From Chitinophagaceae bacterium (GTDB lineage Bacteria > Bacteroidota > Bacteroidia > Chitinophagales > Chitinophagaceae): a stretch of 64,000 nt of DNA. The notes beneath the pieces are model-generated. The model ran no database searches, was not told the origin of the DNA, and was given only the letters and a program-made list of their open reading frames with translations. Both the position numbers and the translations under genes were made by a program. The stretch lies in contig JANINS010000004.1 in the NCBI GenBank assembly GCA_024508725.1, forward strand, positions 1,010,163 through 1,074,162, written 5' to 3'. Positions 1 through 10,830 of the stretch are shown one piece after another (the stretch's first letter is position 1; each line of letters starts with the position of its first letter).

Positions 1-3000
1 ACTGTATAGAAGTATAACCATTTGCACCTGTAGCAGACAAGAATGGTTTACCACCTGTATTACAATAACCATCAGGTGATGCCGTAGTAGTACCTACAGT
101 AAGCACTTCTTTGGTCCTGCTTTCTTGTAATAAATCGTTGGCAGTATTTACATCAGTAGCTCCCGTTACAGAAGTACTGATATCAAAAATGTAAACACCC
201 GGAACACTCATATCCAACTCATCAACTCCTGTACTGCTCACGGTTATGTCCATTGTACTTCCGGCAGCAAGTGTACCTGTATTGATCACTTTTGCTGGAT
301 ATGCAAAGGTATTTGCACCGCTTACATTTACTTGTACTGTTACCGGAGTTCCTGCGAAATTGATAGTAGATGAGCCGTTGTTCTGGATTTTTACAGTTAC
401 AGTTTCGGTATTATAACAACCTTTTGCTGAAACAACCGGAGATACCAGAGCCAAAGGCTTCATATCTATACCCACTGCTGCCGGTAATTCATCAGCACCA
501 ATATCAGGAGTAGTAGCTGATCTCGATTCACCATCAATATCTGTTGTTACACCAACCACTGCAACGCCTTGTCCATCTAATGAAGAACTAGGTTGCAAAT
601 GAAGATCCGTTGGTGATACGAATTGCGGATCTACTTCTTTTGAATTGCCATCTGCTGAAGTAGCACTTTGCCATGCAGCAAGATTAACAGATTGGTTAGC
701 TGCACCGTTATTATAACTACCTGTCTTAGATTGAGCATTAGCAGGATTAGCGAACCAGTTATTATAGTTCATACTTCCTGTACCAAATGCATATCCCGTT
801 GCAAGATCAATAGCATAATTCGACATTGTTCCACCGGTAAGATCCATATAAACGATATTGTTCAGGATCGATAAGTTGGTTGCATTTGTTGAACTTACTC
901 TGATACCGAAATTTGAAACTGTAGGCGTGGTTGCTCCTGTTGAAGGGATAACAGATCCACTTAAATTGATGGAGTTGAATACTACTTTATCTCCATTTCC
1001 GGCTGATACACCGATACCCACAGCCTGGTTAGATCCTGAAGTACCGTTTGCTTTCACATTGTAGATGAAGTTATTCGCAACAATATTATTGGTTGCATTG
1101 GTTCCATCTGCACCGGCAAGGATCACGCCTAATGCTGCTCCGGTTTTCTCATCCATAATATCATGGATAGTATTATTCATCACTTTTGCATTCTTAACGA
1201 ATACAGAAGTAGGTGTCCAGCTTGCATCTGTTGCAATAGCGATACCCGCTCTTGTAGAAGAACCAGGATTGTTATTGAAATCCCCACCTACGTAGCGGAT
1301 CTCGTTATTCATGATCTGGATACCGTCTTCTTCTCTTGCTACGATACCTGCTTTACCTATTTCATCAACACCAAACGTACTGCTTCCTATCACGTTTCGC
1401 TTAATAACGGTTCCTGTGTTAGGATTAGCAGCAGATCCTCCTCTTGTATAAATACCATAGCGGAGTTTGCTGAAAGTACAGGTGTCGATCGTATTGTTAT
1501 CATTATCATTACCGCCTGTTACTGATGTAATAGTTCCACTTAAAGTGTTTCCTGCGATAACAACGCCATAAGAAGTACCTGAACCAGCTTTCTGATCGAT
1601 TCCTCCTTTCAGGATAACATTCTTAATGGTATTGTTTGTTGCACCCTGACCAGCACCTGTTGAAGCCAACCAGATCACTGCAGAACCGGAAGTAGCAGAG
1701 GTATTCTCTAAAGTTAACTTCGTTCCTGCTGCATCATTGATACCATCAACAATTACATAATCAGCCCCATTCAATTTGATCAATCCGTCAGCACTTGCTC
1801 CGGATGTTCCCTGTACCAATACAGCTGTATTGGCTGCAGGTTTAATGGTTAAAGTATTTGTAGCACTTGCATAACCATTAGCATTGATCACTATAGGGAA
1901 ACTTTCGTTTGTATTGTAACCTGCATCGGTTAGTGTAAAGGTCACCGCTCCTGTTAAACAAGCCTGGTTATAAGCTGCAACAGCCGCTGTTAATGTGGTA
2001 TATGCACCACCACCGCCAACATTGTAATTACCGCTAAGATTGCTACCGGTAAGAACCATTGATAAGGTTGTAGTTGGATGAACAGTTACAGTGTTAACAT
2101 CTGTAGCTGTTACACCTGCTGGTGATGAACCAACGTTTGGTGTACTAACAATATCCTGAGCCACTACATAATAGTAAATAACATCAGAAGTTGTTAAGCC
2201 ACCCATATCGGCTGCAACAATCGTAAAGTTCCAATTGCTGTTTGTAGCCGTTCCACTTGCCAGTGTACCAGGTTGGCTGAACCAGGTACCGCCAGCATTT
2301 TTCTTGTAGTATATTCTCGGAATAAGTAATCCTGTAGTTGATATACCTGTTTCGTCTGTGATATTAGCAGAAACAGTTTGATTGCCTGTATTACATCCGT
2401 ATGCAATCGCAGAAACCGAAATTACAGGAGGTGTACCGTCACCTGCATTTTCATACGCTCCAATAGTAGGAGTAGTAGCACTTCTTGCAATTCCTTTGAA
2501 GTCCACAGTAACACTACCTATACCAGTTCCTGCTGCCACCAAAGGAGACCCTGTTTTAGGCATCAGAATAGTATTAGAATTGAACTGTGGATTTACTGCA
2601 AGTGAATTGGCATCTTGTGTAGTAGCAGCCTGCCAATCGGCCAGGGTTGCCTTAGATGAACCCAGGTAACCGATAAACTTACCTACCGCTGCAGTTGCCG
2701 AAGTCACATAATAATCGTTATTGTTAATAGTAGAGAAAGGTGTAGCTGAAATAGAATAAACTGCATAGTTATTACCTTCTACGCCGGTATGCGTACTAGT
2801 CATCGTATTGGAAAATGCGTTATTTCTCACATCAACCAATGTAACAGCATCCCCGATGAAAAGACCTGCCGCTACCGGAGCACCCCAGCTACCTGTTTGA
2901 CGGTCGTCGAACAATGAAACGGAATTATGGTAAACATTGTAATTGCTTCCAGAACCAATTCCTATACCTGATATATTATATAATGCAGGATCAGTATCTC

Positions 3001-6000
3001 CATCTCCCTTCATTCCATAAACAACGTTGTTGCTGATGGTTAAGTTAGCCGAAGCATTACCAACTGCATAAATACCTCTTGCACCATAACCACCGGTTCC
3101 GGTGTATTGAATATTTGCTACCTCGTTTCTGGTAACCGTTGAGTTATTGAAACCTGCTAACAATGCAATACCAATAGGAGTATTTACTGTTCCTATTATA
3201 TTGAACACCTTATTTTGTTCAATCAAACCTCCTACAGCATTACCAGCAGCAATTCCTGTGTAACCTATCTGGTTCGCAGTAACAGAAGATCCGATCTGGT
3301 TACCAGCGATTACTAAACCATCTAAACCACCAGTTGAAGTTCCGGCAGATCCATTAGCATAAACGCCAATGTATGCTTTGCTGATATCATTGTTGCGAAT
3401 GACGATATTATCATTATCTGCACCTGCACTTCCTATAGTTGTTCCACTTATTGAAATTCCGATAGTAGCATTCGCAGAGTTGCTGCCAGTTGAAATGATA
3501 CTGTTTTTCACAGTTGAATTGCTACTTCCAGAAGTTCCGTCATTAGCAATCCATATCACTGCTGTTCCTGCAGTAGTGCTCGTATTTGTCAATGTAAGAT
3601 CCCGTGTAGACGAACCATTATTAGAACCGTCTATTGTTACATATTTAGCACCATTTAATTTAATAAGGGCGCTTGTTGAAGAACCACTAATCGTTGCAGC
3701 GGTAACTGGTTTAACAGTTAATGTATTGACTGCACTGGCGTCTGCGTTTGCATTAATTACAATTGGGAAAGTTTCACCCGCATAAGAAGCATCTGTAAGA
3801 TTGAAAACTACTGCAGAGCTTAAACAGTTGCTGTTATAGGCTGCCACTGCGGCTGTAAGTGTAGGGTAATTTCCTCCGGAACCTACGGTATACGATCCAC
3901 CGATAGAACCACCGATTATATAACTCGCTGGCGTAGTTGGAGCTGTTGTTATTGTATTAACATCCGTACCAATTGCTCCCGCAGGATTTGATCCAACGTT
4001 TGCAGGAGAAGCTATATCCTGGGCTACCACGTAGTAACTAATCACATCTGCACTGGTTACGCCACCCATTAATGAATTATCAATAGTGAAATCCCATGTA
4101 CCATTTGTTACTGTACCACTTGCCAGCGTTCCTTGTGAAGAATACCATGTACCTGTACCTTTTCTGTAGTAAACTCTTGGAGCGTTGGCACCCGTTGCCA
4201 CACCACTTAAATCTGTAATCGTTACACTAAGCGTTCTGTTGCTCGTTAAGCAAGTAAGGGCTAAAGGTGTATAAGTGATCGCAGGAGCACCAGCATCTCT
4301 GGCTGTTTCGTATGCGCCGATAGATGGTGTAGCACTTCTTGAAGCACCTGTGAAATCAGTAGTTACAGATACCACCGCACCTGCACCAACTACTGGAGAT
4401 CCTGGTAAAGGAGTGAGATTCGTATTAGTGTTGAAGTTAGGATTAGCATTGATTGAATTTGCATCTTTACCTGTAGCTGTTTTTAACGCAGCTAACGTAG
4501 TAATGTCGCCCGATAAATATGCTAATACACCTTGTGCTCCCGACACGAAATAGTCATTATTGTTTATCTGAGTATAAGCAGTGTTACTTATTGCTGAATA
4601 GAAAGCATAGCTTTTCGATGTTGGTCCATAAGTAGCATTCTCGTTGTTAAGTGTGTTAACGAAGATGTTATTGCGAATATCTAATGCACTGGTAGATGTA
4701 CCCACATAAAGTGCGGTTGTAATCGTTGCAGCAGAAGCATAACCTGGGAAGTTTCCATTCATATTAACACTATTATAGTAGAGGTTAACTCCACCTGTAG
4801 TAGTGCCAAATGTGGTGCTATTACCAGATACACCAATCGCAATTCCCATTGCTGATGAGTTGGTAAAGCCTGAATAGTTACTTGCACCGCTTACGCCATA
4901 GATCACATTATTACTTACTTCTAAAGCACTCGTCGCCGTTCCTGTACCAATAGTAATACCTCTGCCACCATAACCTCCGGTAGCAGAAGTGTATACATCA
5001 GTGATGCGATTTCTTGAAACGGTAGAAGCAGTGAACCCTGCTTCAAGAGAGATACCTACTGGTTGTGCAGAAGCACTGGTCTTTACACTAATGGTATTCT
5101 GCGAAATAATACTGTTCAAACTATTCGCTGCACGAATACCAAAAGCAGTAGCGTTAGTCGTATTAACAACAACATTATTTCCGGTAATAGACAAATTATC
5201 CAAACCACCAGCATTCACAGCTGCGGTACCACTTGCATAAATACCAACACTTACACCACTAATATTATTATTCTGGATAGTTGTGTTATCATTATCAGCA
5301 CCAGATGTGCCAGGTGAAGTTCCCACAGAAATACCATAGCTTAAACCTGTTGCTGCAGTATTGATATTCAGATTTTTTACAACGTTATTAATAGCACCGG
5401 CTCCTGCTATACTCACAATTGCTATACCTGCAGGAGTGGTCGTGTTGCTGTTCGTAATAGTAAGATCACGAGAGCTGGTTCCATTATTACTTCCGTCAAT
5501 TATTATATAGTCAGCACCGTTCAATTTGATTACCCCATCAGTACTAACACTTCCTGTAATAGTCGAAGTAACACCTGCAGCAGGTTTAATGGTTAATGTA
5601 TTCGTTGAACTTGCCTGGATGTTACTATTGAAAACAATTGGGAAAGTTTCTCCTGCTCCATAAGTTGCATCGGTAAGATTAAATGTTACCGGACCACTCA
5701 TACAACCATTATTATAAGCATTGGCAGCTGCAGTTAAAGTAGCATACGTACCACTTGCTCCAACAGTATTAGTTGCTGCAAGATTAGCTGCATTATTATA
5801 GGTATTAGCACCAGACGGATGCACTACAATCGAATTTACATCCGTGCCTGACACTCCTGCCGGATTTGAACCAATATTTGGTGTTCCGTTTTGATCCTGT
5901 GCAACTACATAATAAGAAATTACATCCCCTGTTACAATACCTCCTACAAGGCTCGCATCAATAGTAAAGCTCCAGGTACCATTCATTCCATCACCACTTG

Positions 6001-9000
6001 TCAAGGTACCCTGTGTAGATGCCCACGCACCCGATCCTTTCTTAAAGTATATTCTCGGCATAAGTGCTCCTGTTGTAGGAACGCCACTTGGATCAACAAT
6101 AGTAACATTCGTAAGTGTTCGGCTTCCTGGTGCACAACTCACACCCAAAGCAGTATAGCTTATTTGTGGCGCCAGGTTATCCAATAAAGTATAGTTGCCT
6201 TCGTCAGCTCCAAGATCCGGGAATGTAGTACTTCTAACAGTACCGTCGAAGTCATCTGTAACCGGTAATGGTGTTCCGCCACTTTCTATAACGGTTGGTG
6301 TAGCACCAAGATTCAAATGCAGATCATTGGCAGAGTTAACATAGGTTACCGTTGCACCTGAGAAGCTGTTACCGTCTCCTGCAGAAGCAGTTTTCCATGC
6401 CGCAAAATCTCTGTCGCCACTCCAATATCCTACGGTAGCATTAACACCGCCGTTCAGCAAATTGTAATTAGAAGCATTAGCTCCCCAACCGGTTGCACTC
6501 GAAGTAGTAACGCCATAGTTATTAGCAATCGCATAATGCTTGCCGGTACCTCCGGTTCTGCTGTTTGTAAAGATGTTGTTCTTTACATCCATGGTAAACG
6601 CCGTTACCGCAGTAGTTGAGAAATCACCCCTGTACAAAGCGAAAGAAGGCTGAGCACCACTTGCTGCTGTTCCTTCAACATTAATTGTATTATGATACAC
6701 CTTCAGCGTAGTGGTAGTGCTGGATGTATATTGAGCCCAGATACCAATAAACGCAGTATTGGTTGTTTGCCCATTGCCAAGTGAGATCATATTATTGGCA
6801 AATGTGGTATTGGCACCGCTACCATCTCTCACAAAAATACCCGACACGGTTGCAGGTGCTGTAGCAGATGTAGCTGTACTCGCATTACTCAAACCGTATA
6901 TCCTGTTCTTCGTGATCGTCATGCTCGTTATAGGAGCGGTGTAAGAGATACCAGCCAGGTTATAACCGCCTGTACCATTATTGGTAAGACTAAGATTATA
7001 AATAGTATTACCGGTAAACACAGGAGCAGTGCCGGCGCTAAAGTAAATACCCAACCCTGCCAATGCACCACTGCCAACCGAAGTATTGGTTGTATTGGAG
7101 CTAAGGTTGCTGATGGTATTATTGCTGATCGTCACCGTTCCTGCAGAAGTATTGATACCCCTGAAAACAGTAGACGAGCCGGTACTGAAAGCTGATATAT
7201 TATTAATAGTATTAGAACTGATGCTGATAGTGCCTGATCCGGAATTATTAATACCGATCGCAGTAACTGTAGCAGTGGTGGTTCCGTTTGTACCGATAGT
7301 AATGCTATTCGCAGTTGCACTACCGATTGTATTTTGACTAACTACGTGGTTACCGCTACCTGCAATGGCAATACCATTAAATGAATAGCCCATAGTGGCG
7401 GTACCGCCTGTACTGATAGAACCGATAGTATTATTTTGGATGGTCACCACAGCACCCGATGTTGCATAAATACCAGTGGATAAACCACCGCTCGATGTTG
7501 CAATAATATTGATAGATCCGGTACCTGAAGTAGCACCAATGGTATTACCGGAAACCGTTCCCACATTAACTAAACCGGCACCTACATGTATTCCGGAAAA
7601 ATAACCCGGTAAGGTAGTAGTAGTGCTTCCCGTACTGAAAGAGAAATTAGTTACAGTGTTACCCTGCACTGAAGTGGCTGAAGTACTTCCCACATTTACA
7701 TAAACACCACGGAATAATGAAGATACTCCGCTCATAGTATAGGCAGAACCACCTGCCGATGCTGCTCCGCCTCCAATAAAGTTATTTGAAACAGTGAAGC
7801 CATTTCCACTGGTATTATCGATACGAATACCATAATGGGTATTAGAAGTAGTGTACACACGTGCAGCTGTCTGGAACAGGCTGTTACCGGTGATACTCCA
7901 TCCGCTGTTTCCGCTGCTGATATATATACCGTGTGTGGCACTACCTGCAGAGAAATAGTTAGATATATTATTGTTTGAAACGATATTATCGTTATTCTCT
8001 ATAGAAGAAGAGCTTCCTGCCGAATAGATAGCAATAAGCGGTGCTGAAGTACCATCGCTTATATTATTATTACTAATCGTATTATTATCGTTACCGCTTA
8101 CAACACCTCCTGCAAAAACAATTGTACCACTGCTTGTTGATGTATTACGGCTCTTGATATTAGCGTACTTAATAGTATTCCCGGTAGCATCATTAATAAA
8201 CTGTACGGCATAGCTTGTACCTGCATTGGTATTTTCAATTACAAGATCTGGAGTAGATCCTGAACCACCTACCCTACCATCGATAATGATATTCTTACCA
8301 CCATTAAAATTCAGTGTACCTGTTGTATTGGCACTGGTAATCGATAAGCCTGACACGGCAGGATAAATGGTTACGGTATTCGCTCCTACAACTGCACCTG
8401 ATGTAGGTATAGGGAATGCAGGTTCATTAGAAGCCAGGTAACCTGCCTGTAATATAAGTGTAACATTACCACTAAGGCCATTCGTGTTGATATCGTTGAA
8501 AGCTGCAGTCAGGGTTGCATAGTCAGCTCCACCGCCACCTACTGTTTTATTTCCAGACAATGATCCTGCATTGGTTGCTTGTGTTGCTGAAACGGCAGCA
8601 CTCACACCACCTTCGGTTACTGCATAAACTCTCCAATAATAAGTTGTTCCAGAGTTCAGGCCTGTCTGTACAGACGATAGGGCATTTGCAGCCGCCAAAC
8701 CAACATACGAAAAGTTTACGTTGTCAGTCGAACGATATATTGCAAAGCCCAGTTCATTGCTTGAGTTATCCGTCCAGTTCAATGTCATTGCGCCTGCACT
8801 TACAGCTGTAAAATTCAAAGCAGTCGGAGCATTTGGCACTGAAGGTGTAAAAAGATAAAATCTGCGGCTTCCATTGCTCGCAGAATTTAAAGCTGTAATA
8901 GTAGAACTGGCAGTGTATGTGTTGCTGGCAACAGTAGCAGACGTTGTTGCCGTATGCGTTGTAGTATTAACAGTAACTACATTGTTTGCTGTTGTATTTC

Positions 9001-9637
9001 TTGAAAAACCTATATAGTACGAAGCCGTTGTAGCTGCATTAGTCGTCATTGCACCATATACGAACTCAATACGGCCACTCGACTCATATAATCGCACCTG
9101 CCACGTACCTGTACCTGGTGCGTTAGATCCGGTATAACGGATCATTACATTCGTCCATTGTATTACAAGTGTACGGTTGGGAGCAGATCCTACCACTTTA
9201 GCTTCTACTTTTCCATCTGTTCCAATCTGCATATCATTTGCAAATGCAGATATTGTTGCTACGGTACTATTAGGCAATGCATAAACACCTGTTCCTGTAA
9301 CAGCACCTAATGTTATTATACCATTTGCACTTGCAGAAAACTGTCCGTACCGCTGACCCATGAAAAAGAAATCAAAATCTGATCCTGATCCAAGGTTAAA
9401 GCCTGTCAAACCAGCAGCAGGGGAGTCATCTACTGAAGCTGCCACAAGTTGAGTAGTGCCAGACGACATGTCAATAACATTTCCATTTTGATCCTGGGCC
9501 AGGCTACCGGTTGCACCGGTTGAAAAAACATAATTTGCAGTACTCTGTGCATTCAGACTTTGCACAAATAAAACGGAGATCACAAATACAAACGCAGCAA
9601 AATATTTGCTGATCGTAGCAGCGTACAATTTTCTCAT
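1..9637 (-). CDS. Giant secreted beta-helix repeat protein (partial, C-terminus beyond left edge)
   Basis: The reading frame stays open from the ATG at 9637 to the left edge, so about 3212 residues are visible and the C-terminus is missing. Residues 1-31 are a signal peptide ending SLNAQ. Then come an N-terminal beta-rich domain (~32-262), one fibronectin type III domain (~264-349, containing TLNWTDNSSNE and TYYWRVYA), a long right-handed parallel beta-helix (~355-1150, many N-N-x-I-S-N rungs), and three repeats of a ~115-residue connector plus a ~510-residue beta-helix (connectors near 1153-1271, 1783-1896, 2403-2516). A CARDB-like domain (~3053-3163) and the start of an Ig-like domain follow. 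Each helix ends with a DFDG/DFTG..R..PxIGAxE-like motif. Such proteins are usually surface or secreted adhesins or polysaccharide-acting proteins exported by the type IX system, but the C-terminal sorting domain that would prove this lies outside the window. No catalytic function is assigned. Confidence 0.9.
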   Translation of the reverse strand, partial: MRKLYAATISKYFAAFVFVISVLFVQSLNAQSTANYVFSTGATGSLAQDQNGNVIDMSSGTTQLVAASVDDSPAAGLTGFNLGSGSDFDFFFMGQRYGQFSASANGIITLGAVTGTGVYALPNSTVATISAFANDMQIGTDGKVEAKVVGSAPNRTLVIQWTNVMIRYTGSNAPGTGTWQVRLYESSGRIEFVYGAMTTNAATTASYYIGFSRNTTANNVVTVNTTTHTATTSATVASNTYTASSTITALNSASNGSRRFYLFTPSVPNAPTALNFTAVSAGAMTLNWTDNSSNELGFAIYRSTDNVNFSYVGLAAANALSSVQTGLNSGTTYYWRVYAVTEGGVSAAVSATQATNAGSLSGNKTVGGGGADYATLTAAFNDINTNGLSGNVTLILQAGYLASNEPAFPIPTSGAVVGANTVTIYPAVSGLSITSANTTGTLNFNGGKNIIIDGRVGGSGSTPDLVIENTNAGTSYAVQFINDATGNTIKYANIKSRNTSTSSGTIVFAGGVVSGNDNNTISNNNISDGTSAPLIAIYSAGSSSSIENNDNIVSNNNISNYFSAGSATHGIYISSGNSGWSITGNSLFQTAARVYTTSNTHYGIRIDNTSGNGFTVSNNFIGGGAASAGGSAYTMSGVSSLFRGVYVNVGSTSATSVQGNTVTNFSFSTGSTTTTLPGYFSGIHVGAGLVNVGTVSGNTIGATSGTGSINIIATSSGGLSTGIYATSGAVVTIQNNTIGSISTGGTATMGYSFNGIAIAGSGNHVVSQNTIGSATANSITIGTNGTTTATVTAIGINNSGSGTISISSNTINNISAFSTGSSTVFRGINTSAGTVTISNNTISNLSSNTTNTSVGSGALAGLGIYFSAGTAPVFTGNTIYNLSLTNNGTGGYNLAGISYTAPITSMTITKNRIYGLSNASTATSATAPATVSGIFVRDGSGANTTFANNMISLGNGQTTNTAFIGIWAQYTSSTTTTLKVYHNTINVEGTAASGAQPSFALYRGDFSTTAVTAFTMDVKNNIFTNSRTGGTGKHYAIANNYGVTTSSATGWGANASNYNLLNGGVNATVGYWSGDRDFAAWKTASAGDGNSFSGATVTYVNSANDLHLNLGATPTVIESGGTPLPVTDDFDGTVRSTTFPDLGADEGNYTLLDNLAPQISYTALGVSCAPGSRTLTNVTIVDPSGVPTTGALMPRIYFKKGSGAWASTQGTLTSGDGMNGTWSFTIDASLVGGIVTGDVISYYVVAQDQNGTPNIGSNPAGVSGTDVNSIVVHPSGANTYNNAANLAATNTVGASGTYATLTAAANAYNNGCMSGPVTFNLTDATYGAGETFPIVFNSNIQASSTNTLTIKPAAGVTSTITGSVSTDGVIKLNGADYIIIDGSNNGTSSRDLTITNSNTTTPAGIAIVSIAGAGAINNVVKNLNINTAATGLSYGISVGTSPGTSGADNDNTTIQNNNISGVSVGIYASGTAAVNAGGLDNLSITGNNVVVNTTNATAFGIRAANSLNSIISQNTISVKTSASAQPVGISLEAGFTASTVSRNRITDVYTSATGGYGGRGITIGTGTATSALEVSNNVIYGVSGASNYSGFTNSSAMGIAIGVSGNSTTFGTTTGGVNLYYNSVNMNGNFPGYASAATITTALYVGTSTSALDIRNNIFVNTLNNENATYGPTSKSYAFYSAISNTAYTQINNNDYFVSGAQGVLAYLSGDITTLAALKTATGKDANSINANPNFNTNTNLTPLPGSPVVGAGAVVSVTTDFTGASRSATPSIGAYETARDAGAPAITYTPLALTCLTSNRTLSVTITDLSGVATGANAPRVYYRKGTGTWYSSQGTLASGTVTNGTWDFTIDNSLMGGVTSADVISYYVVAQDIASPANVGSNPAGAIGTDVNTITTAPTTPASYIIGGSIGGSYTVGSGGNYPTLTAAVAAYNSNCLSSAVVFNLTDASYAGETFPIVINANADASAVNTLTVKPVTAATISGSSTSALIKLNGAKYVTIDGSNNGSSTRDLTLTNTSTTAGTAVIWIANDGTSGSSNSTVKNSIISTGSNSANATIGISISGTTIGSAGADNDNIVIRNNDISKAYIGVYANGSAGTSTGGLDGLVIAGNQIGSSVTANQIGYTGIAAGNAVGGLIEQNKVFNIIGTVNTPIGIALLAGFNNSTVTRNEVANIQYTGTGGYGARGIYAVGNASANLTISNNVVYGMKGDGDTDPALYNISGIGIGSGSNYNVYHNSVSLFDDRQTGSWGAPVAAGLFIGDAVTLVDVRNNAFSNTMTSTHTGVEGNNYAVYSISATPFSTINNNDYYVTSATAAVGKFIGYLGSSKATLADWQAATTQDANSLAVNPQFNSNTILMPKTGSPLVAAGTGIGSVTVDFKGIARSATTPTIGAYENAGDGTPPVISVSAIAYGCNTGNQTVSANITDETGISTTGLLIPRIYYKKNAGGTWFSQPGTLASGTATNSNWNFTIVAADMGGLTTSDVIYYYVVAQDIVSTPNVGSSPAGVTATDVNTVTVHPTTTLSMVLTGSNLSGNYNVGGGGAYTTLTAAVAAYNQACLTGAVTFTLTDAGYNTNESFPIVINANGYASATNTLTIKPAANTAVLVQGTSGASADGLIKLNGADYVIVDGINDAAGTKLTLENTSATSGSAVIWLASTGAGQGATNNTIKNVILKGGIDQKAGSGTSYGVVIAGNTLSGTITSVTGGNDNDNNTIDTCTFSKLRYGIYTRGGSAANPNTGTVIKRNVIGSSTFGVDEIGKAGIVAREEDGIQIMNNEIRYVGGDFNNNPGSSTRAGIAIATDASWTPTSVFVKNAKVMNNTIHDIMDEKTGAALGVILAGADGTNATNNIVANNFIYNVKANGTSGSNQAVGIGVSAGNGDKVVFNSINLSGSVIPSTGATTPTVSNFGIRVSSTNATNLSILNNIVYMDLTGGTMSNYAIDLATGYAFGTGSMNYNNWFANPANAQSKTGSYNNGAANQSVNLAAWQSATSADGNSKEVDPQFVSPTDLHLQPSSSLDGQGVAVVGVTTDIDGESRSATTPDIGADELPAAVGIDMKPLALVSPVVSAKGCYNTETVTVKIQNNGSSTINFAGTPVTVQVNVSGANTFAYPAKVINTGTLAAGSTMDITVSSTGVDELDMSVPGVYIFDISTSVTGATDVNTANDLLQESRTKEVLTVGTTTASPDGYCNTGGKPFLSATGANGYTSIQ
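2090..6215 (-). repeat. Three tandem ~1.87-kb coding repeats (connector + beta-helix)
   Basis: Within the giant protein, a connector domain occurs at plus coordinates ~5825-6180, ~3950-4290 and ~2090-2430. Each copy shares blocks such as ISYYVVAQD, SNPAGV and GTDVN, and is followed by an S-G-x-Y-x-T-L-T-A-A block that opens the next beta-helix. The spacing between copies is about 1.86-1.89 kb. The copies are diverged at DNA level, so this is an old protein-level duplication and not a recent tandem amplification. Confidence 0.85.
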
Positions 9638-9847
9638 ACTAAGGCAGGTTAAATAGTCAATTAGAGCTTGAAAATAGGTGGATTATTTTGAACAATAAAA
9701 AAAATTGTTAACAATTTCTCATTTTTAATTCCGGTATGCTATAACAGAATTATTGTATATATTATAATAATAACGTTTAACTGCTAAGAGCAACTCATTA
9801 TGTCTATCCTGCTTTTCTTTTAAAAACTAACATCCGTTATCCTTCCT

Positions 9848-9855
9848 TACATTTG
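9848..9855 (+). promoter_or_regulatory. Candidate Bacteroidota -7 promoter element TACATTTG
   Basis: TACATTTG matches the Bacteroidota TAnnTTTG -7 consensus and lies 21 bases before the ATG of the arginase-family gene. I do not see a clear -33 TTTG at the expected distance, so this is a motif match only. Confidence 0.4.
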
Positions 9856-9876
9856 TCAACTAACGTTGCTCTATAG

Positions 9877-10824
9877 ATGAAAAATATTAAGCTGATAGAG
9901 GTTCCTTCAGAAATAGGCGCTGGTACCCGTGGTGCAAGTCTCGGTATCGAAGCCATCAAGATCGCTGCACTCGACTTTATGAGTAATTTCTTCATTCACT
10001 TTCCTTCCGAAAAAATACCTACAGAGAATAAATTATTATACGAACCGATAGAATCACCTTATGCCAAGCGTATCAAAGGCATCGCTGCGATCTACGATCG
10101 GGTAAGCAAATCAGTTTGCGATACCCTCAAAAGCAATTTCTTTCCGGTGGTACTTACCGGTGATCATAGTACGGCAGGTGCCGTTATCGCCGGCATCAAA
10201 ATGGCGAAACCAAAAAGTAAACTGGGTGTGATATGGATCGATGCCCATGCCGATCTGCATACACCCTACACCACTCCTTCAGGTAACATGCATGGTATGC
10301 CTTTGGCAACAGCCCTGGCAATGGACAATGCCGCCTCTGCCGTACACGACATCGATCCCGAAACCAAAAAACAATGGGAATACCTCAAAAACATCGGTAA
10401 GATCGCTCCCAAGATTTTACCCGAAGACCTGGTCTTCATTTCACTAAGGGATTATGAAAAAGAGGAAAAGAACCTGATCGAAAAAAACGAGATCAAAGTG
10501 GTCACCACCTCCGAGATCAGGAGAAAAGGTGCTGAAGCTGTGGTACGATCTATTCTTCGATACCTGAGCGATTGTACTGATATATATGTAAGCTTTGATG
10601 TCGACAGTCTCGATGCTTCCATCTCACGAGGCACCGGAACTCCGGTAGGTAATGGTTTAAGGGAAAGGGAAGCTGAAGACCTGATTAGCAAGCTGATGCA
10701 GAACCGTAAAGTATGCTGCTTCGAGATCACGGAAGTAAATCCAACGCTCGACAAAGAAAACCTGATGGCAGAGATAGCATTCAACATCCTGCAGCGTAGT
10801 GTGAATGTCTTGATGATGAGCTGA
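9877..10824 (+). CDS. rocF: Arginase/agmatinase family hydrolase (probable arginase)
   Basis: 315 residues, the usual family length. Enzymes of this family hydrolyse a guanidino group with a binuclear Mn2+ centre, arginase giving ornithine and urea. All metal-ligand motifs are visible: GDHS (H97), DAHADLH (D122, H124, D126, with H128 next to the site) and SFDVDSLD (D241, D243). The PSGNMHGMPLA block after DAHADLH resembles the substrate loop of true arginases (SGNxHGMP), which favours arginase over agmatinase or formimidoylglutamase. E-I-T-E-V-N-P near the C-terminus is the conserved acidic block. No signal peptide is present, so it is cytoplasmic. It is a single gene, convergent with the SDR gene 6 bases downstream. 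The family assignment is firm; the exact substrate is inferred. Confidence 0.85.
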   Translation: MKNIKLIEVPSEIGAGTRGASLGIEAIKIAALDFMSNFFIHFPSEKIPTENKLLYEPIESPYAKRIKGIAAIYDRVSKSVCDTLKSNFFPVVLTGDHSTAGAVIAGIKMAKPKSKLGVIWIDAHADLHTPYTTPSGNMHGMPLATALAMDNAASAVHDIDPETKKQWEYLKNIGKIAPKILPEDLVFISLRDYEKEEKNLIEKNEIKVVTTSEIRRKGAEAVVRSILRYLSDCTDIYVSFDVDSLDASISRGTGTPVGNGLREREAEDLISKLMQNRKVCCFEITEVNPTLDKENLMAEIAFNILQRSVNVLMMS

Positions 10825-10830
10825 TCATAA

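Noticed and set aside
2090-6215. CRISPR-like or satellite DNA in the giant gene
   Set aside because: The periodicity is at protein level with ~1.87-kb units and diverged codons, with no spacer-repeat structure.
668-8811. Numerous short plus-strand reading frames in the first 9 kb
   Set aside because: They are all opposite to one continuous minus-strand repeat-protein frame and reflect its biased Ser/Thr/Asn codons.
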